64,000 nt of DNA from Serripes groenlandicus (Eukaryota > Mollusca > Bivalvia > Cardiida > Cardiidae). Position 1 is the stretch's first letter. Each line of letters starts with the position of its first letter. The stretch spans positions 28,904,612-28,968,611 of the forward strand of contig JASEVX010000001.1 in the NCBI GenBank assembly GCA_031761405.1. Direction: 5' to 3'. Made by a program: the position numbers and the translations under genes. The notes beneath the pieces are model-generated. The model was not told where the DNA came from, did not search any database, and saw nothing but the letters and a program-made list of their open reading frames with translations. Shown piece after piece: positions 26,701 to 41,700 of this stretch.

Positions 26701-29700
26701 GGACGATAGTCCTCCGGTCCTGCTGATAATCTCCTTTTGATTTCACTATTTCTGTGTTCATTTGGTGAAAGTGGAGTTCTGCTGTTTGAAATCTTATTTT
26801 TCAAACTATTTGTAGTTTGATTGAACTGGAATGAAAACTGTGAATTAATTGCTGCCCTGGGAGATGATGGTTTCGATGCTAAATGTTTCAACAACTCTTG
26901 TTTCACACAAGTTCTTGAGTCACTGCCCTGTTGTACAGAAGATTGTGATGATGACAATAATGAGGGTGCAGATGAAATTACTGATGATATAGATGATGAT
27001 GATAATGAACTTGATGTTGATGATGTTGATGATGGATTGTGGGTTGCAAACTGAATGTGTCCCAAATGAGCTGCGGGATTATGCACAACAGTGTTATGAG
27101 CAAATTCTGAATAGGAATTATTTTTCATGGTAAGCATGCCATTTTCAGTCAATTGTGAGTTTTGGTGGAAGTTAGCACTACTGTCAGCAGTATTAGCACT
27201 TTGTAAAATATGATCCGATTGTTTGGAAATTTGCTGCATGGAACCAGGGAGTACCTCCCCAAGATCCTCTAAGCTAGTTATAATCTGGGACACTATTTCA
27301 CTTGTCTGATGGGTCGCAGCACTCGTTGATAAATGGGCTGGTTCCACATTCAGCTGTCCGTTAGCCACGAACGGTCCTGATATCTGTGTTTGGAAAGCAC
27401 TGTTGTTGTGATGAATATTCACAGATGGGCTGAAGTCCATTTCAGACAGATGACTTCCCTGGTCTCTGTTAACGTTGTTTACATTAGCACTCTGAAAGAG
27501 ACCTTGATTAACACTGTTTGCACTGACATTTTGTAAATCCACACTAATTCTCTGAATACTGTTTATGTCTACATTTTGAGATTGAAGTTGAAGCTGGTGC
27601 TGAAGATCATTCAAGAGATCTGGATCGATGGCTCCATCCCGTAGACCACCGAATTCTGGCAGCTCCTGCTGGAAGCTCTGCCTATATTCTACTCCAGGAC
27701 TCTGCAATTGTTCGACAGACCCCCGACGCTGAACTAATGGAGATGGAGCAACACTGTGAGGACTCTGTGGAACATGTGGAGACTGGATATAACCTGGGGA
27801 TGTTGGCAAATGAGGAGAATGAGGGACTTGTGGAGAGGTCTCCATCTGATTGTATGGGTCTGTGTGCTGTTGTTGTTGTTGCTGTTGCTCATAAAGCATT
27901 TGAAGTTGTTTGTCTTGCTGTTGTTGTAACTGAGCCTGTTGTTGTTGTTGGATTTGTAGCTGAAAGTAGAAGGTTTCTTAACATCTTTTGTTTTGTTTAA
28001 CCCTCTTGTAAACACATTCTGCAGCAGATGACATTTGAATACATTGTATGCAAACAGAGATATTGCTCTTAATTTCTCAAAAGGAGTAATTGCTCGTTCT
28101 GAGCAATTTCTTCTTTTGTCACTATGTTTTCAAAAAGCCGTTTGTTGCAGAGGCATCAGAAAGCGTCTATATGAAGAAAAGGGTTAACTGTTGTCTTCTT
28201 TGATAATTTCCCATAAATGTTTTATCCAAATTAAGTTTAAACAAGTAACTGGATTGCAAGCAATACCATAGTCCCCTACCGGTTTGCACTAAGTCCAAAA
28301 AGGGGCATAACTCATAAAAAAATTGACGAAATCCCATGAAACGCGAACTTGATCTGTGACACATGATTACAGAGGCATATACAAAATTTCAGCTCAATAC
28401 CTCAAAGCATGTAGAAAAAAAGTGCGGAAAACTGATTTGCCGGACTGACTGACTGACGGATGGACTGACGGACGGAGTGCAAACCTAATAGTCCCCTTCG
28501 GCACGCCGGTAGGGGACTAATAAACAATTTACTTTTTGCAATGTAAATGATTAGTTTCCTAACAGTTAATATGGGAACTGACAAAACTTGAACAAATCCG
28601 ACCAAGTCATGAAATTTGTGATCAGCAGCCAGTTTAATCATGTCCCTTGGGTGGCTGATGATCGCAAGATTAACTGTATAGTGATAATTGGTTGTACGTC
28701 TGGCAAATTTAGAGAGCGGACACTGTTAATACAGTTTTGGCCATTTCGAGGGACATAAGTGTGGAGTGACTAAGATAACGTGGTTAGTTATCGAACCTGA
28801 TGAAGATATTCCGCCCATCAACATATTGTCTATATTGGTGATGATAAAATTAAATGACTTGAGCAATATGGCTGATTACAGCACTTGTCCAAGATATTAT
28901 ACCTGTACACATTCTGACAAAATTTGGTGATGATTAGATAAAGTTATTGATCGGACAAGACCGATTTGAGGTAATTTCTATAATTAAAGGGCAATAACTC
29001 TCCAGTGAATGAAGCGGTATGGATGATAAAATAAAACGACTTGAGCGATATGGCAGATTATAGCACTTGGAGATATTTTGCCAATACACATTTTGACCAA
29101 ATTTGGTGGTGACTAGACAAAGGCTTCTAAACTTATTAAGCGGACAATTCCGATTTCAGGTAATTTCTATCATTAAAGAGTGATAACTTTAAGAGTAACT
29201 CAGGCAATATGGCTGGTAATATAACTCGTCCGAGATACTATACCCATAAACATTCTGACTAAATTTGGTGATGATTAGATAAAGGCTTTTAAAGTTATTG
29301 ATCAGACAAAATACCTCTGAGGTAATTTCTATAATTAAAGGGCAATAACTCTTGATTGACTACAGCGATATGGCTGGTTATCAAACTTGTCCGAGATATT
29401 ATGCCAATACAAATTTTGACCAAATTTAATGATGATTGTACAAAGGCTTCTAAAGTTATTGGGCCGACAGACCAATTTAAGGTAATCTTAATAATTAAAG
29501 GGCGACAAGTCTCGATTGACTAGAGCGATATGGCTAGTTATCAAACTTGTCCGAGGTATAATGCCAATGCACATTTTGACCAAATTTGGTGTGATTGGAC
29601 AAAGGCTTTTAAAGTTATTGGGCTGACAAGATTTTAGGTAATTTCTATAATTAAAGGGCGATAACTCTCAATTGACTTGAGCGATATGGCTATTTATTGT

Positions 29701-32700
29701 ACTTGTCCAAGATTTTATGCCAATACACTTTCTGACCAAACTTGGTGATGATTGGGCAAAGGCTTCTATTTGGCTGACAACATACTGGACTAACGCCGCA
29801 GGTAAAACTTTAATACTTTCTGGTTTTTTCAAAACGGTCGTATAAAAACTATAAAATGCCTTTAATCACAGTTAAGAAATAAATGCAAGAAAATCAATCC
29901 AATTAAAATCAGACTGATGCTGTGCATATATTTTATTTGATGACAGTGCATAAAAGGTCACAAATTGACCCTATACATTTAATTATGCAAGAGCAGGTTC
30001 TTATTTTCTTGGCCCATGATACAACTAACACTCGGCCATCACCGTTTCTCTATCTCATTTATTTATATGTGTTATCTCCCCTGTTTATTACCCAACGATT
30101 GTGTAGGGGATAATTTGATTGGCTGATGCAAAGGTCAATCTGAGATAAGCATTTGCTACTGCAGCAAAGTTAAGGTCTGGTTTTAATGACATTGCAAGAA
30201 AATATAATTTTTCCCCAATGAAGATCTTAATATCATGCGTATCGATACATCCTGATCAGAGCCAGCACCGTTTGTCATCTAGTAATTTAAGCTTTAACCC
30301 TTTCCCACTTACAGACGCATCTGCAGCAGAGGACTTTTGCTATAACTTTTTCAACTCTACTCTATAATTGTATTTCATTACAAGAGATTTTCTATATCTT
30401 TGCCTATTATATTATTTGTCACCTGCAGTTTTATTGCATGTGGAGAAGGGCTAACCCTTTCCCTTATATAGATGCTTTCTGACGCCTCTGCAGCAGACAG
30501 CTTTTTGAAAACATAGTGACAAAAGAAATTGCTCAAAACAAGCAATTTCTCCTTTTGCCACAATGTTTTCCACTTTTTGTGATAGGTTTTCAATTCAATT
30601 ATAGAAATTTTCTGTTTTTTGACAAAATATGTTTAAAGTAGTCTGCTGAAGAATTGTCCTATGAATGAAAAGGTTAAGAGCATGACATATGCTCCTTATC
30701 TTATGCACTACATATGTACAGTCCAGAGCTCTAAAATCCTTATTTTACCATCTAACCCTATGATGTGGGTTTTCAAAAGAATAGTCTAAATGAGTACCCA
30801 AATCATAGGGTTTGATTGGATGATAAGAGAGATATTGTGGGGAAAAGAGATGTATACTCCTCCTTATCTGGACCTCTGTTGTACCTTAATCTGCTCTATC
30901 TGTTGAGAGTCGACTCCAGCCTGCACCAGCTGTTGTAAATCAACAGCAGTCAACTGTTGATCTTCGAAAGGAATCTGCTGCTTCAGCAACTCTTGCACAG
31001 CTTGATTCTGTTGCTGTTGTAACTGCTGAAGTTGCTGCATTTGCTGCTGTTCTTGCAGTTTTTGTTGAACTTGCTGCTTGAGCTGTTGTTGTACACTTTG
31101 GCGAATCTGTTGTTGTTTTTGCTCCTGTTCTTTTTGCTGCAGTTGCTGTAATAAGAGAGGTATCTAATACGTTGACACATTGCTCTTCATGCAGCTGTAG
31201 GACTCTTTCAACATACATACATGAAGACTGATTAACCCTTTCCCTCATATAGACGCTTTCTGACGCCTCTGCAGCAGACGGCTATTTGAAAACATAGTGA
31301 CAAAAGAAGAAATTGCACAAAACGTGCAATTTCTCCTTTTGCCACAACGTTTTCCACTTTTTGTCATATGTTATCCATTTAGTTATAGAGATTTTCCATT
31401 TTTTGACAAAATACGTTCAAAGTCGTCTGCTTCAGAATTGTCGTATGAGGGAAAGGGTTAAACAACACAAGAAAACTGGTCTAACTATTCATTGGATACA
31501 ATTCTTTCAAAAACTTTGTGAAAGCATGAACCATGATGATCTTGTATCACTCACATGATTTCACCCTTTCAACATACACATACAACAAATCTGCAGCAGA
31601 TGCCTTTGAAGATATTTTGGCAAAAGAGTTTAAAATCTCCATATTAAATGAGAATTGAATTATGAATAGAGTTGCAAAATATTGTGGTAAAAGGAGGAAA
31701 TTGCTCATTATAAGCAATTTCTTCTTTAGCAACAAAGTTTTCAGAAGTTGTCTGCCTCAGAGGCATCAGAAGGCATATGAAAGGGTTTATAGAACTAAAC
31801 TAGTTTTCAATGTTACATATCTTTAACTGTTGTTGTAGATTGTGTCTATATGTGGGAGATTGTTTATAGAACTAAACTAGAAGATGATAAATACCCCCAA
31901 AACAGCACCTTGACCTACACCATAACTTAATAAGTAAAAAGGCCATAACTCTGTAAAATAACATGCAATTGTAAGACCTTTAGGATATGCAAACCAAATA
32001 TGGCTTCAGACCGACCAACCGACAGCCCGACACAGTGACTCCTATATACCCCCTCTTCTTCGAAGGGGGGTATAACTAGATAAAACAAGAGGGCCATGAT
32101 GGCCCTGGAATCGCTCACCTGATTTTTTTTTTCACTTTAGCTATATAAGCTATGCCCATCTGGCGGGCATAGTTTCCAACCAATCAACTTGGCTTTAAGG
32201 AATCTGATAGAGGGTCACCCTAGGAACATTTCTACAAAATTATTTGAAAATCGGCCTGACACTTTTGAAGGAGAAGATTTTTTAAGTTTTCACTATAGCA
32301 ATAAAAGGCAAAATAGCCCCGCCCCCTGGCGGCCATGTTTTTTGACCAATCAACATGGCTTGAAGGAATCTGATAGAGGGTCATCCAAGGAACATTTCTA
32401 CAAAATTATTTGAAAATCGGCCCGACACTTTTGGAGGAGAAGATTTTTTAAGTTTGCACTATAGCTATATAAGGCAAAAAAGCCCCGCCCCCCCTGGCGG
32501 CCATGATTTTCGACCAATCAACATGGCTTAAAGGAATCTGATAGCGGGTCATCCAAGGAATATTTCTACAAAATTATTTGAAAATCGGCCTGACACTTTT
32601 GGAGGAGAGGATTTTTTAAGTTTTCACTATAGCCATATAAGCCAAAAAAGCCCCGCCCCCCTGGCGGCCATGTTTTTCTACCAATCAACATGGCTTCAAG

Positions 32701-35700
32701 GAATCTGATAGAGAGTCACCCAAGGAACATTTCTACAAATAAGTTCAAAATCTGCCAACCAGTTAGGGAGAAGTAGAATTTTGAAGTTTTTTTCGTTTCG
32801 TTGCCATGGAAACCAGAATTCTGCATGGATCCCAAAAATTTGAAGGAATTCTGGTGAGGTCATTGAGAGGATGCTTTCTGTGAAGTTTCATCCCAATTGA
32901 CCCACCGGTTACTGAGGAGAAGATGTTGAAGATTTTTTAAGTTTGCACTATAACCATAAAAGGCAAAATAGCCCCGCCCCCTGGCGGCCATGTTTTTGAC
33001 CAATCAACATGGCTTGAAGGAATCTGATAGAGGGTCACCCAAGGAACATTTCTACAAATTTATTTGAAAATCGGCCTGACACTTTTGGAGAAGAAGATTT
33101 GTTAAGTTTGCACTATAGCCATATAAGGAAAAATAGCCCCGCCCCCCCTGGCGGCCATGTTTTTCGACCAATCAACATGGCTTGAAGGAATCTGATAGAG
33201 GGTCACCCGAGGAACATTTCTACAAAATTATTTGAAAATCGGCCTGACACTTTCGGAGGAGAAGATTTTTTAAGAATTTTGAAGTTTTTTCATTTCGTTG
33301 CCATGGAAACCAGAATTCTGCATGGATCCCGAAAATTTTAAGGAATTCTGGTGAGGACATTGAGAGGATGCTTTCTGTGAAGTTTCATCCCAGTTGACCC
33401 ACCGGTTACAGAGGAGAAAATGTTGACGGACGACGGACAACGGACACAATTGTGGGCGATCACAATAACTCACCTTGAGCACTTCGTGCACAGGTGAGCT
33501 AAAAAAAAGTAGGTTTCAATGTTACATACCTTTAACTGTTGTAGATCTTGTTGCTGTTGTTTTTGCTGTTCCACTTGGTCCTGTTGCTGCTGTTTGGTAA
33601 GCAGACGTTGTAATTCCTGTTCCTGCATCTTAAGTTGCCATTGCAGTTCCTGGTGGATTTGTTGTTCCTGTTGTTTCTGTTGCCAGTGTAAGGCATGCAA
33701 CTGCAAGTAAACCAGAAAGTAGATTTATTGTTCACACAAACTGGGATGAATCACCCAAACCTGACATTATGTGATATAGACCTGTATAAAGCCTCTAACA
33801 AAATCAATGCAATGCATCTATACGTGATGACAAGAAGAATGGGTACACTGTTTTCTAAGAGATTTTTTGTTATATATACATAATACATATTGTCTTGTAA
33901 AGTATACAAGAGTACATCCTAAAAAGAATTTCGCCCAGGTGCATGGTCGCACGCAGACTTGCATAAGTTTTTTCTGCCGGGTCTAAATATTATAATTATT
34001 ATTTTCTACACAACCCTTACTACTTGGAAGATTCTAGTAACAACATAACAGGCTGAAATCTTTCTGAGCCTAATTTCCTTGCTGTTGGAATGCAATTTTT
34101 CCTTGTCCCCATTCAAAAACAAGAGGCCCATGAGGGCCAGTATCGCTCCACTGCCTTTAGGCAAAAATTAAATCTTTCAACAGCCCTGCCCCCTGGTGGC
34201 AATGTTTTTCTACCAATCACCATGGCTCGAAGGAAACTTGTAGAGGGTCTCCCAAGGATTATTTCTACAAAATGATTTGAAAATTAGCCGAACACTTTCA
34301 GAGGAATATTTTTTTAAGTTTTCACTTTAACCATATAACGCAGAATAGCCCTGCCCCCTGGCGGCCATGTTTTTCGACAAATCAAAATGGCTTCAATGTG
34401 TCTAATAGAGGGTCACCTAAGAAACATTTCCACAAAATTATTTGAAAATCACACTTTCGGAAGATAAGATTTTTTAAGTTATCCACTATAGCATATAAAA
34501 GGCAAAAAAGCTCCGCCCTCCCTGGCGGCCATGTTTTTTTACCAATCAACATGGCTTGAAAGAATCTGATAGAAGGTCACCCAAGGAACATTTCTACAAA
34601 ATTATTTGAAAATTGGCCTGACACTTTCCGAAGAGAAGATTATTTTTTAAGTTTTCACTATAGCCATATAAGGCTAAATAGCCCCGCCCTCTGGCGGCCA
34701 TGTTTTTTGACCAATCAACATGGCTTAAAGGAATCTGATAGAGGGTCACCCAAGGAACATTTCTACAAAATTATTTGAAAATCGGATCAAAACTTTCTGG
34801 AGGAGAAGATTTTTTAAGTTTTCACTATAGCCATATAAGGCTAAATAGCCCCGCCCTCTGGCGGCCATGTTTTTTGACCAATCAACATGGCTTAAAGGAA
34901 TCTGATAGAGGGTCACCCAAGGAACATTTCTACAAAATTATTTGAAAATCGGATCAAAACTTTCTGGAGGAGAAGATTTTTAAGTTTTCACTTTAGCAAT
35001 ATAAGGCAAAATAGCCCAGCCTCCTGGCGGCCATGTTTTTTTGACCAATCAACATTTCCTGAAAGAATCTAATAGAGGGTCACCCAAGGAAAATTCTACA
35101 AAATTATTTGAAAATCAGTCGACACTTTCGGAGGAGAAGATTTTTTAAGTCTTCACTATTTTTTTCTTTCGGTTGCCATGGAAACCAGAATTTTGAATGG
35201 ATCCAAAAACAAGAGGCCCATGAGGGCCTATGCTCTACTGGCATTGATCTGGCTTGTTTCAAAAGGAACCAATATGTCATCAATATTCAAATACCATCTA
35301 AGTTTGGTGAAGATCAGATAGTAAATGGAAGCTCTATTGTGTTCACAAGCTGTATTATAGCAATTTTGACAATTTCAAGGGCCATAATCCAGCCATGCAT
35401 GGGTAGATCTGGCCGTTTTTTAGAAATGAACCAAACTCTCATGGATATCTAACTACTGTATAAGTTTGATTGAGATACAATAAAAAATAAGGACTGTATC
35501 ATGTTAACCTATTATAGCAATTTTGACAATTTCAAGGGCCATAATTCAGTCATGCATGGGGCGGATCTGGCTTGTTTTCGAAAGGAATCAAGATCTAATG
35601 GATATCTAACTACTGTATAAGTTTGGTTGAGATACAATAAAAAAAAAAAGACTGTATCGTGTTAACAAGCTCTATTATAGCAATTTTGACCATTTCAAGG

Positions 35701-38700
35701 GCCATAATCCAGTCACGCATAGGCAGATCTGGCTGGTTTTCGAAAGGAACCGAGCTCTCATGGATATCTAACTACTGTATAAGTTTGGTTGAGATACAAT
35801 CAAAAGTGAAGACTGTATCATGTTAACAAGCTCATTTATAGCAATTTTGACAATTTCAAGGGCCATAACCCAGTCATGCATGGGCGGATCTGTGGCTGGT
35901 TTTCGAAAGGAACCAAGCTCTCATGGATATCTAACTACTGTATAAGTTTGGTTGAGATACAATCAAAAGTGAAGACTGTATTGTGTTAACAAGAAATTGT
36001 TTACGGACGGACGCACGCACGACGGACAAATCGCCATGATATAAGCTTGACTAGCCAGTGGAGCTAAATATTATCAATACTTTGCATTTTTATAAAATTA
36101 CTTAAATTTGTATTATTCCTGTTAAAATATGATTGAACAAGGCTAATAAGTTCTTATACGACAGATGTCAGATGTATCATATTCATAATCGATAGATATT
36201 TTTTTTAACCTATGTTACTTCACTAAATCTTACAGTAACATTAGTAAATAAATGTCCTCACTTTAAAGCATTAATCATAATAAATCTTACTATTCCAAAC
36301 AAGATATCGGTGGAGCCGATGGTCGATGCTTCTTGACATATAGAGAGGACACAAGAATGGTGATACAATATACCATATGTAGCAAAATCAATTGGCTATA
36401 AATATTTAAATAGTAAGAAATGCTAGTACAACAGTGAAAATAGTCATAATATGTACATCTTCCTTGTAAACCCTTTCCCTCATACAACCAATCTGCAGCA
36501 GGCTACTTTGAAAACATCTGGGCAAAAAACACAGATAATCCCTATAAATGAAAAAAATAAAATGGAAAACATTATGGCAAAAGGAGAAATTGCTTGTTTT
36601 GAGCAATTCATCCTTTTGTCATAATGCTTTTAAAATGCGTCTATATATGGGAAAGGGTTAATGATGCTTCCCTTAAAGTGACATTTAATTCGAACATGAT
36701 AGTTGGGATAGGAATAGTCGTATATCATACAAACAATTTTCGGGGAGCATAAAAATGTTATGTTTCTAATGTTATTGTAGAAATGAGATAAATACTAAAG
36801 GCATTTAATATCTATGATTGTTCACTGAGAATTACTATTTAGGTCATTACGCTACAGGTGAAATCAGCTACCAATGATACATCTACTTAGTATACAGGTA
36901 CTGGTACTATTCTTATATGGGCCATCCCACGAGAAAACCAACATTATGGTCTCTGCGTAATGTATCGAACCAGATCAACCTGCGCAGTCCGCTTATCTGG
37001 ACCAACAAATTCCGTCTCAGGGGGATAGAGTAATGATTCCTGAAACAGAAAATCCACAGGAGGCGAAAAGTGTCTGTCCGGGTTAGCCTGATCTGGTTCG
37101 ATTCTTTACGCAGAGACAACAATGTTGGTTTTCTCACGGGACGGCTCATATCATGGATGAGCTCTGTCTAATAGCAATATTACGTATTATTGTAACCCTG
37201 AATGTCAAAACTGAAACCAAAACATGACAATTTTAAGGAAACAAGAGGGCCAAGATGGCCCTAAATCGATCACCTAATTGATAGTAAATTAGTAGCAAAT
37301 ATTTAACTGCAAATATCTTGGAAAATTTTATCAGGGAATGCAAATGAAACTGCAAAGGAGTGGACACTTCTCAAGAAACAGCTTATCAGTAAAGGCCATT
37401 TATATCTTGAAATCTAACAAGAACTTTAATAAGAACTGAATTATAAAGTTTTTGTCATTTTGCACCTTTCCTGATGCCGCCTTGCTGCCCTGTTTTTCAA
37501 CGAAATCAATATGGCTTCAACAGTTTATTTAGAGGGTCACTTAAGGAACATTTCTACCAAATTATCTTGCAATCGCACAAGTAGATTATGGAGGAAAAGG
37601 ATTTTAAAATTTGGGTATTTTTCTCACTTTCTGATGCCGCAGCAACCAAAGTTATCAATGGAATTTAAATCTTTGAACAATTTTGAAAGAGGACCACCAA
37701 AGGAACATTCTTGTGATGTTTTGTGGAAATTGGTCTATTGGAATGGTAGGAGTTGGTTGTCATTTGTAGCTAAAAGTTCAATTTACCCTTTTTGTGACGA
37801 CGCCTGGTTGATATGATTGTGTAACCAATCAAAACGGCTTAAACAAATTAAATAGAGGATCATTACAGTAAGATTCGTATTATATTTTCTTAAAATCAGA
37901 CAAACACTTTCATAAAAAATGGAATTTTGTCATTTTGTCATTTTGCCCCTTTTCTGATGCCGCCTGACTGCCATGTTTTTCGACCAATCAGTATGGCTTG
38001 AACACATTTTATAGAGGGTCACCCAAGGAACATTTCTACCAAATTATATTTGAATCTGACAGGCAGATTCGGAGGAGAAGATTTTTAAAGTTTGGACATT
38101 AAATCGATCACCTGATTGATAGTGTATGGTGAGTGTAAGGAACGACAACTCTGCGAAGGAGATTGCCCTTGCATAATACTCTGCCAAGTGTTACCTCCCT
38201 TAGACCATCAATCTAATAACCATATGTCATTTGAAGCAAAAAGTTAATTTTACTCCTTTTCTGATGCTGCTTGGTTGCTATGCCTTTCAACAAATCAATA
38301 TGGCTTGACAAAGTATGTAGATGATCAATGAAAGAACATTTCTACAAATCACTTTAAATCAGACAAGCACTTTTATAAGGATACTTTATTAAAGTATTGT
38401 CATTTTGCCCCTTTTTTGATGCCGCCTGACTGCCATGTTTTTCGACCAATCAGTATGGCTTGAACAATTTTTATAGAGGGTCACCCAAGGAACATTTCTA
38501 CCAAATTATATTTGAATCTGACAGGCAGATTCGGAGGAGAAGATTTTCAAAGTTTGGACATTTTGTCCCCTTTCTGATGCCGCAGCAACCAAAGTTCTCA
38601 ATGGAATTTAAATCTTTGAACAACTTTGAAAGAGGCCAACCAGAGGAACAGTCCTGTGATGTTTCACGAAAATTGTCCTTGGAGTTTGGGAGGAGTTGAT

Positions 38701-41700
38701 GTTTAAAGCTAAAAGTTAACACCGGACGGACGACGGACAAAAAGTGATCAGAATAGCTCACCTTCAGCCTTCGGCTAAGGTGATCTAATAAAAAGAGAGA
38801 AAACAAAATAATGATTTTTGAATTTGATACGACGTTAATGAAGAATTGTCAAAAAGGGGTTTTCTAAGATTCTAGGAGGGATAATTACACAAGCAAATGT
38901 TGGCATCGAGTACATTATGATCATCAAAATTAGGGGTTGTAAATCATCCCCATAAGTTAACTCTATCCCACCTGGAGACGCATTTTGACGCATCTTCAGC
39001 AGACTTTTGAAAACATCCTGACAAAAGGAAAAATTGCTCATTTTGAGCAATCTCCGTTTGCAACGACGTTTTGAACTTTTTTCAGAAATTATCCCTACAA
39101 TTATAGAGATTTTCCATATTTTTTAGCAGAAGTTTTTAAAGTTGTCTGCTGCAGAATTGTCATATGTTGGAAAGGGTTAAGAATTTAAACTAATTTATTT
39201 TACTAATCTACGAAATGGTGATCTTTAATAGATCATAGACAATATACAGATTGAAGCTACTTAAAGATAAGACATGTATGTTACAAGGTACATGTCAATC
39301 AAATTATGATAAGTGAACCTTTAAGTGCCACAGGTTCCCTGATAAACTATCCAGAAGTTGTTAATAAGCAGAGATATTTGTTTGCAGTGAATGATCCGCT
39401 GAAATTGGATTTTTTCGCCAAATGAGCCACTTGGAGCCAGTGACTCAAATGGCTATCTCTTGGGTGAGCCCTGTGCTTTATGATGTTGTGCTATCTCAAG
39501 AAAGTATATATATAAGTGGAAGCTGATTGTAAAGCAAGTTTCTTAAAAACGTCTTATAAGAAAAAGAGACATTTAGGGTAACCACAAAGCAGAGTAAAAT
39601 TTCACAGATAAGCATGGAAACAAGCACGACACAAAAGTATTCTAACAGAAAATTGACATGCATTCATAAACATTGAAAACTATAATAGTCATAATATCTA
39701 TATAACCTTTAGACAACACAAAAGGAATTTTTTTCCTTTGCTCAATTTAATAGACTAGTGATGTGTAGTATATACATTTTGGAGTTGGGCACAACATTTA
39801 GGCATTCATGTTTTATGTGTAGTCTAAAGCAGAAAAGAATGATGGTAAACAATCACTATGAAATTGCTATGACCTTTAAAGAACATTAAGTTGTACATAC
39901 TTGCAAGTTGTATCCAATATATCATCTAACATCAAACCTAGCCTACATTATTTCAATTAGATGATAGAGCAGAATAAGCAAGCCACTTTACTACTCCCCA
40001 TTTGCAGGGCAGATATTGAATGGCATCTTCCATAAATTAAAAAGCCTTCACAAAATTTCATGATACTTTCAGATAGTTTATCTCATATTTGATTGCACTG
40101 CTTTTATCTAACAAATGTCCACCTTCAGGTTATTATCATAAAGGCCTATGGTCTACTTGAATTGAAATAACAGTAATGCTCTTCACAATATCTTCAATTA
40201 CGTAGCATTTTCAACCATTTCATTTATCATATACTCATGCAATAATAAAATAAATCATATTTACAGTCACTACTAACAGAATATAATGCAAGGCATCATT
40301 TCCCCTGTTATAAACAACTTTGAATCCTTCAGCAGACATGTCTTACAGACAAGACAGTGTGGTAAAAAGAGGATGTTTCTCCTCTAACCAAAAATGCTTT
40401 GATTTGTTATACAATTATACATTATATTGCTTAGATTTTCACCTAATTTCTTTCGAAGCTTCTATCTTGAAAGAGTAAAAAAAACACTAAATGATTTAAA
40501 TCAGATTTGAAGCTATCTGTTTACAAATTTAAAACCTATAACAAACTTAAAATCTCCATGTCATTTGTGAACATATTGAAGACTCCAAGTCAGTGCTTAT
40601 CTAAAAATCTCTACAACAGCTTGACCCTTTTCCGAATACAAAAACACTTTTGAGCATGTGTCTAAAACAGATGACTTTTGATAACATTATGGAAAGGAGA
40701 AATTGCTCAGTCATCCATGTTTGCATATATATTTGGTTTTAACAGCTATCTTTGCAAGTTTAACCCTTTCTCTCATACAACAATTCTGCAGCAGACGACT
40801 TCAAACATATTTTGTTAAAAAATGGTAAATCTCTATAATTGAATGGATAACCTATGACTAAACGTGGAAAACATTGTGGCAAAGGGAGAAATTGCTCGTT
40901 TTGAGCAATTTCTTCTTTTGTCACTATGTTTTCAAAAAGCCGTCTGCTGCAGAGGCGTCAGAAAGCGTCTATATGAGGGAAAGGGTTAAGCTATTTTTAT
41001 GTACAGATCATTCAATTATGGTTCATTTAAAATCACTTAAAAATAAGACAAATATTTTTCAAGCTTCAGAAAACTCCTGTTATATAAGCATTGTAAGGGA
41101 TATAAATGAAAATTTCCGGAAATACAAAAATCACCCATGGACAGTCTGTATGATCTGCATTGAACAGCAAAAGAGTTGCTGTAATTCTCTAAGGACATTG
41201 AGCGATAGGGCATACAACAACTTCTCTAATTCAAAACAACACTTAACTGCAGCAAAAACAAGTGGGCAGGGATTCCAAAGCATGTAATTAGCGTCATGCG
41301 GAGGAAAGTATTAGATTTTACTTTGAGATGTTTCTGTAATATTTCCTCTACCTCTTCAGAAGGGGGCGACTGTATTGTCAAGTTTCCTTTGGATTTCTTT
41401 ACACCAACTGGCTGTGATTGGGTCGGGTGTGACCTGGATGGCACTGTTGAAGGTGGAGCCATCTCTCCTTTTTTCTTCTTCTCTTCTTTCAGCGCAGCAT
41501 CCTAAATAAAAAATATCAAATCCATTTCAACTCAATGTTGTCGAACTATTTAACTAAACCATTTCCATAGTAGTCAACTGTTGATGCCTGTACATCAGTC
41601 AACTTCAGAAAACATTGGTGGAAAAGGAGGAAATATTAATGACGCAGCACTAATCCTTTAAGCACCAGAAAAAGTCTGACTTGAATGACCCGAAAAAATC

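Noticed and set aside
26821..27054. Asp-rich plus-strand frame
   Set aside because: Antisense of the Ser/Ser-Thr repeats in exon 9.
30940..31248. 102-codon minus-strand frame rich in Thr, Ala and Ser
   Set aside because: It is the wrong frame of exon 8. The Gln-rich frame has matching phases and splice sites.
33519..33710. Cys-rich plus-strand frame (CCRSCCCCFCCSTWSCCCC)
   Set aside because: Antisense of the CAG/CAA tract in exon 7. Cys runs arise from CTG/TTG read out of frame.
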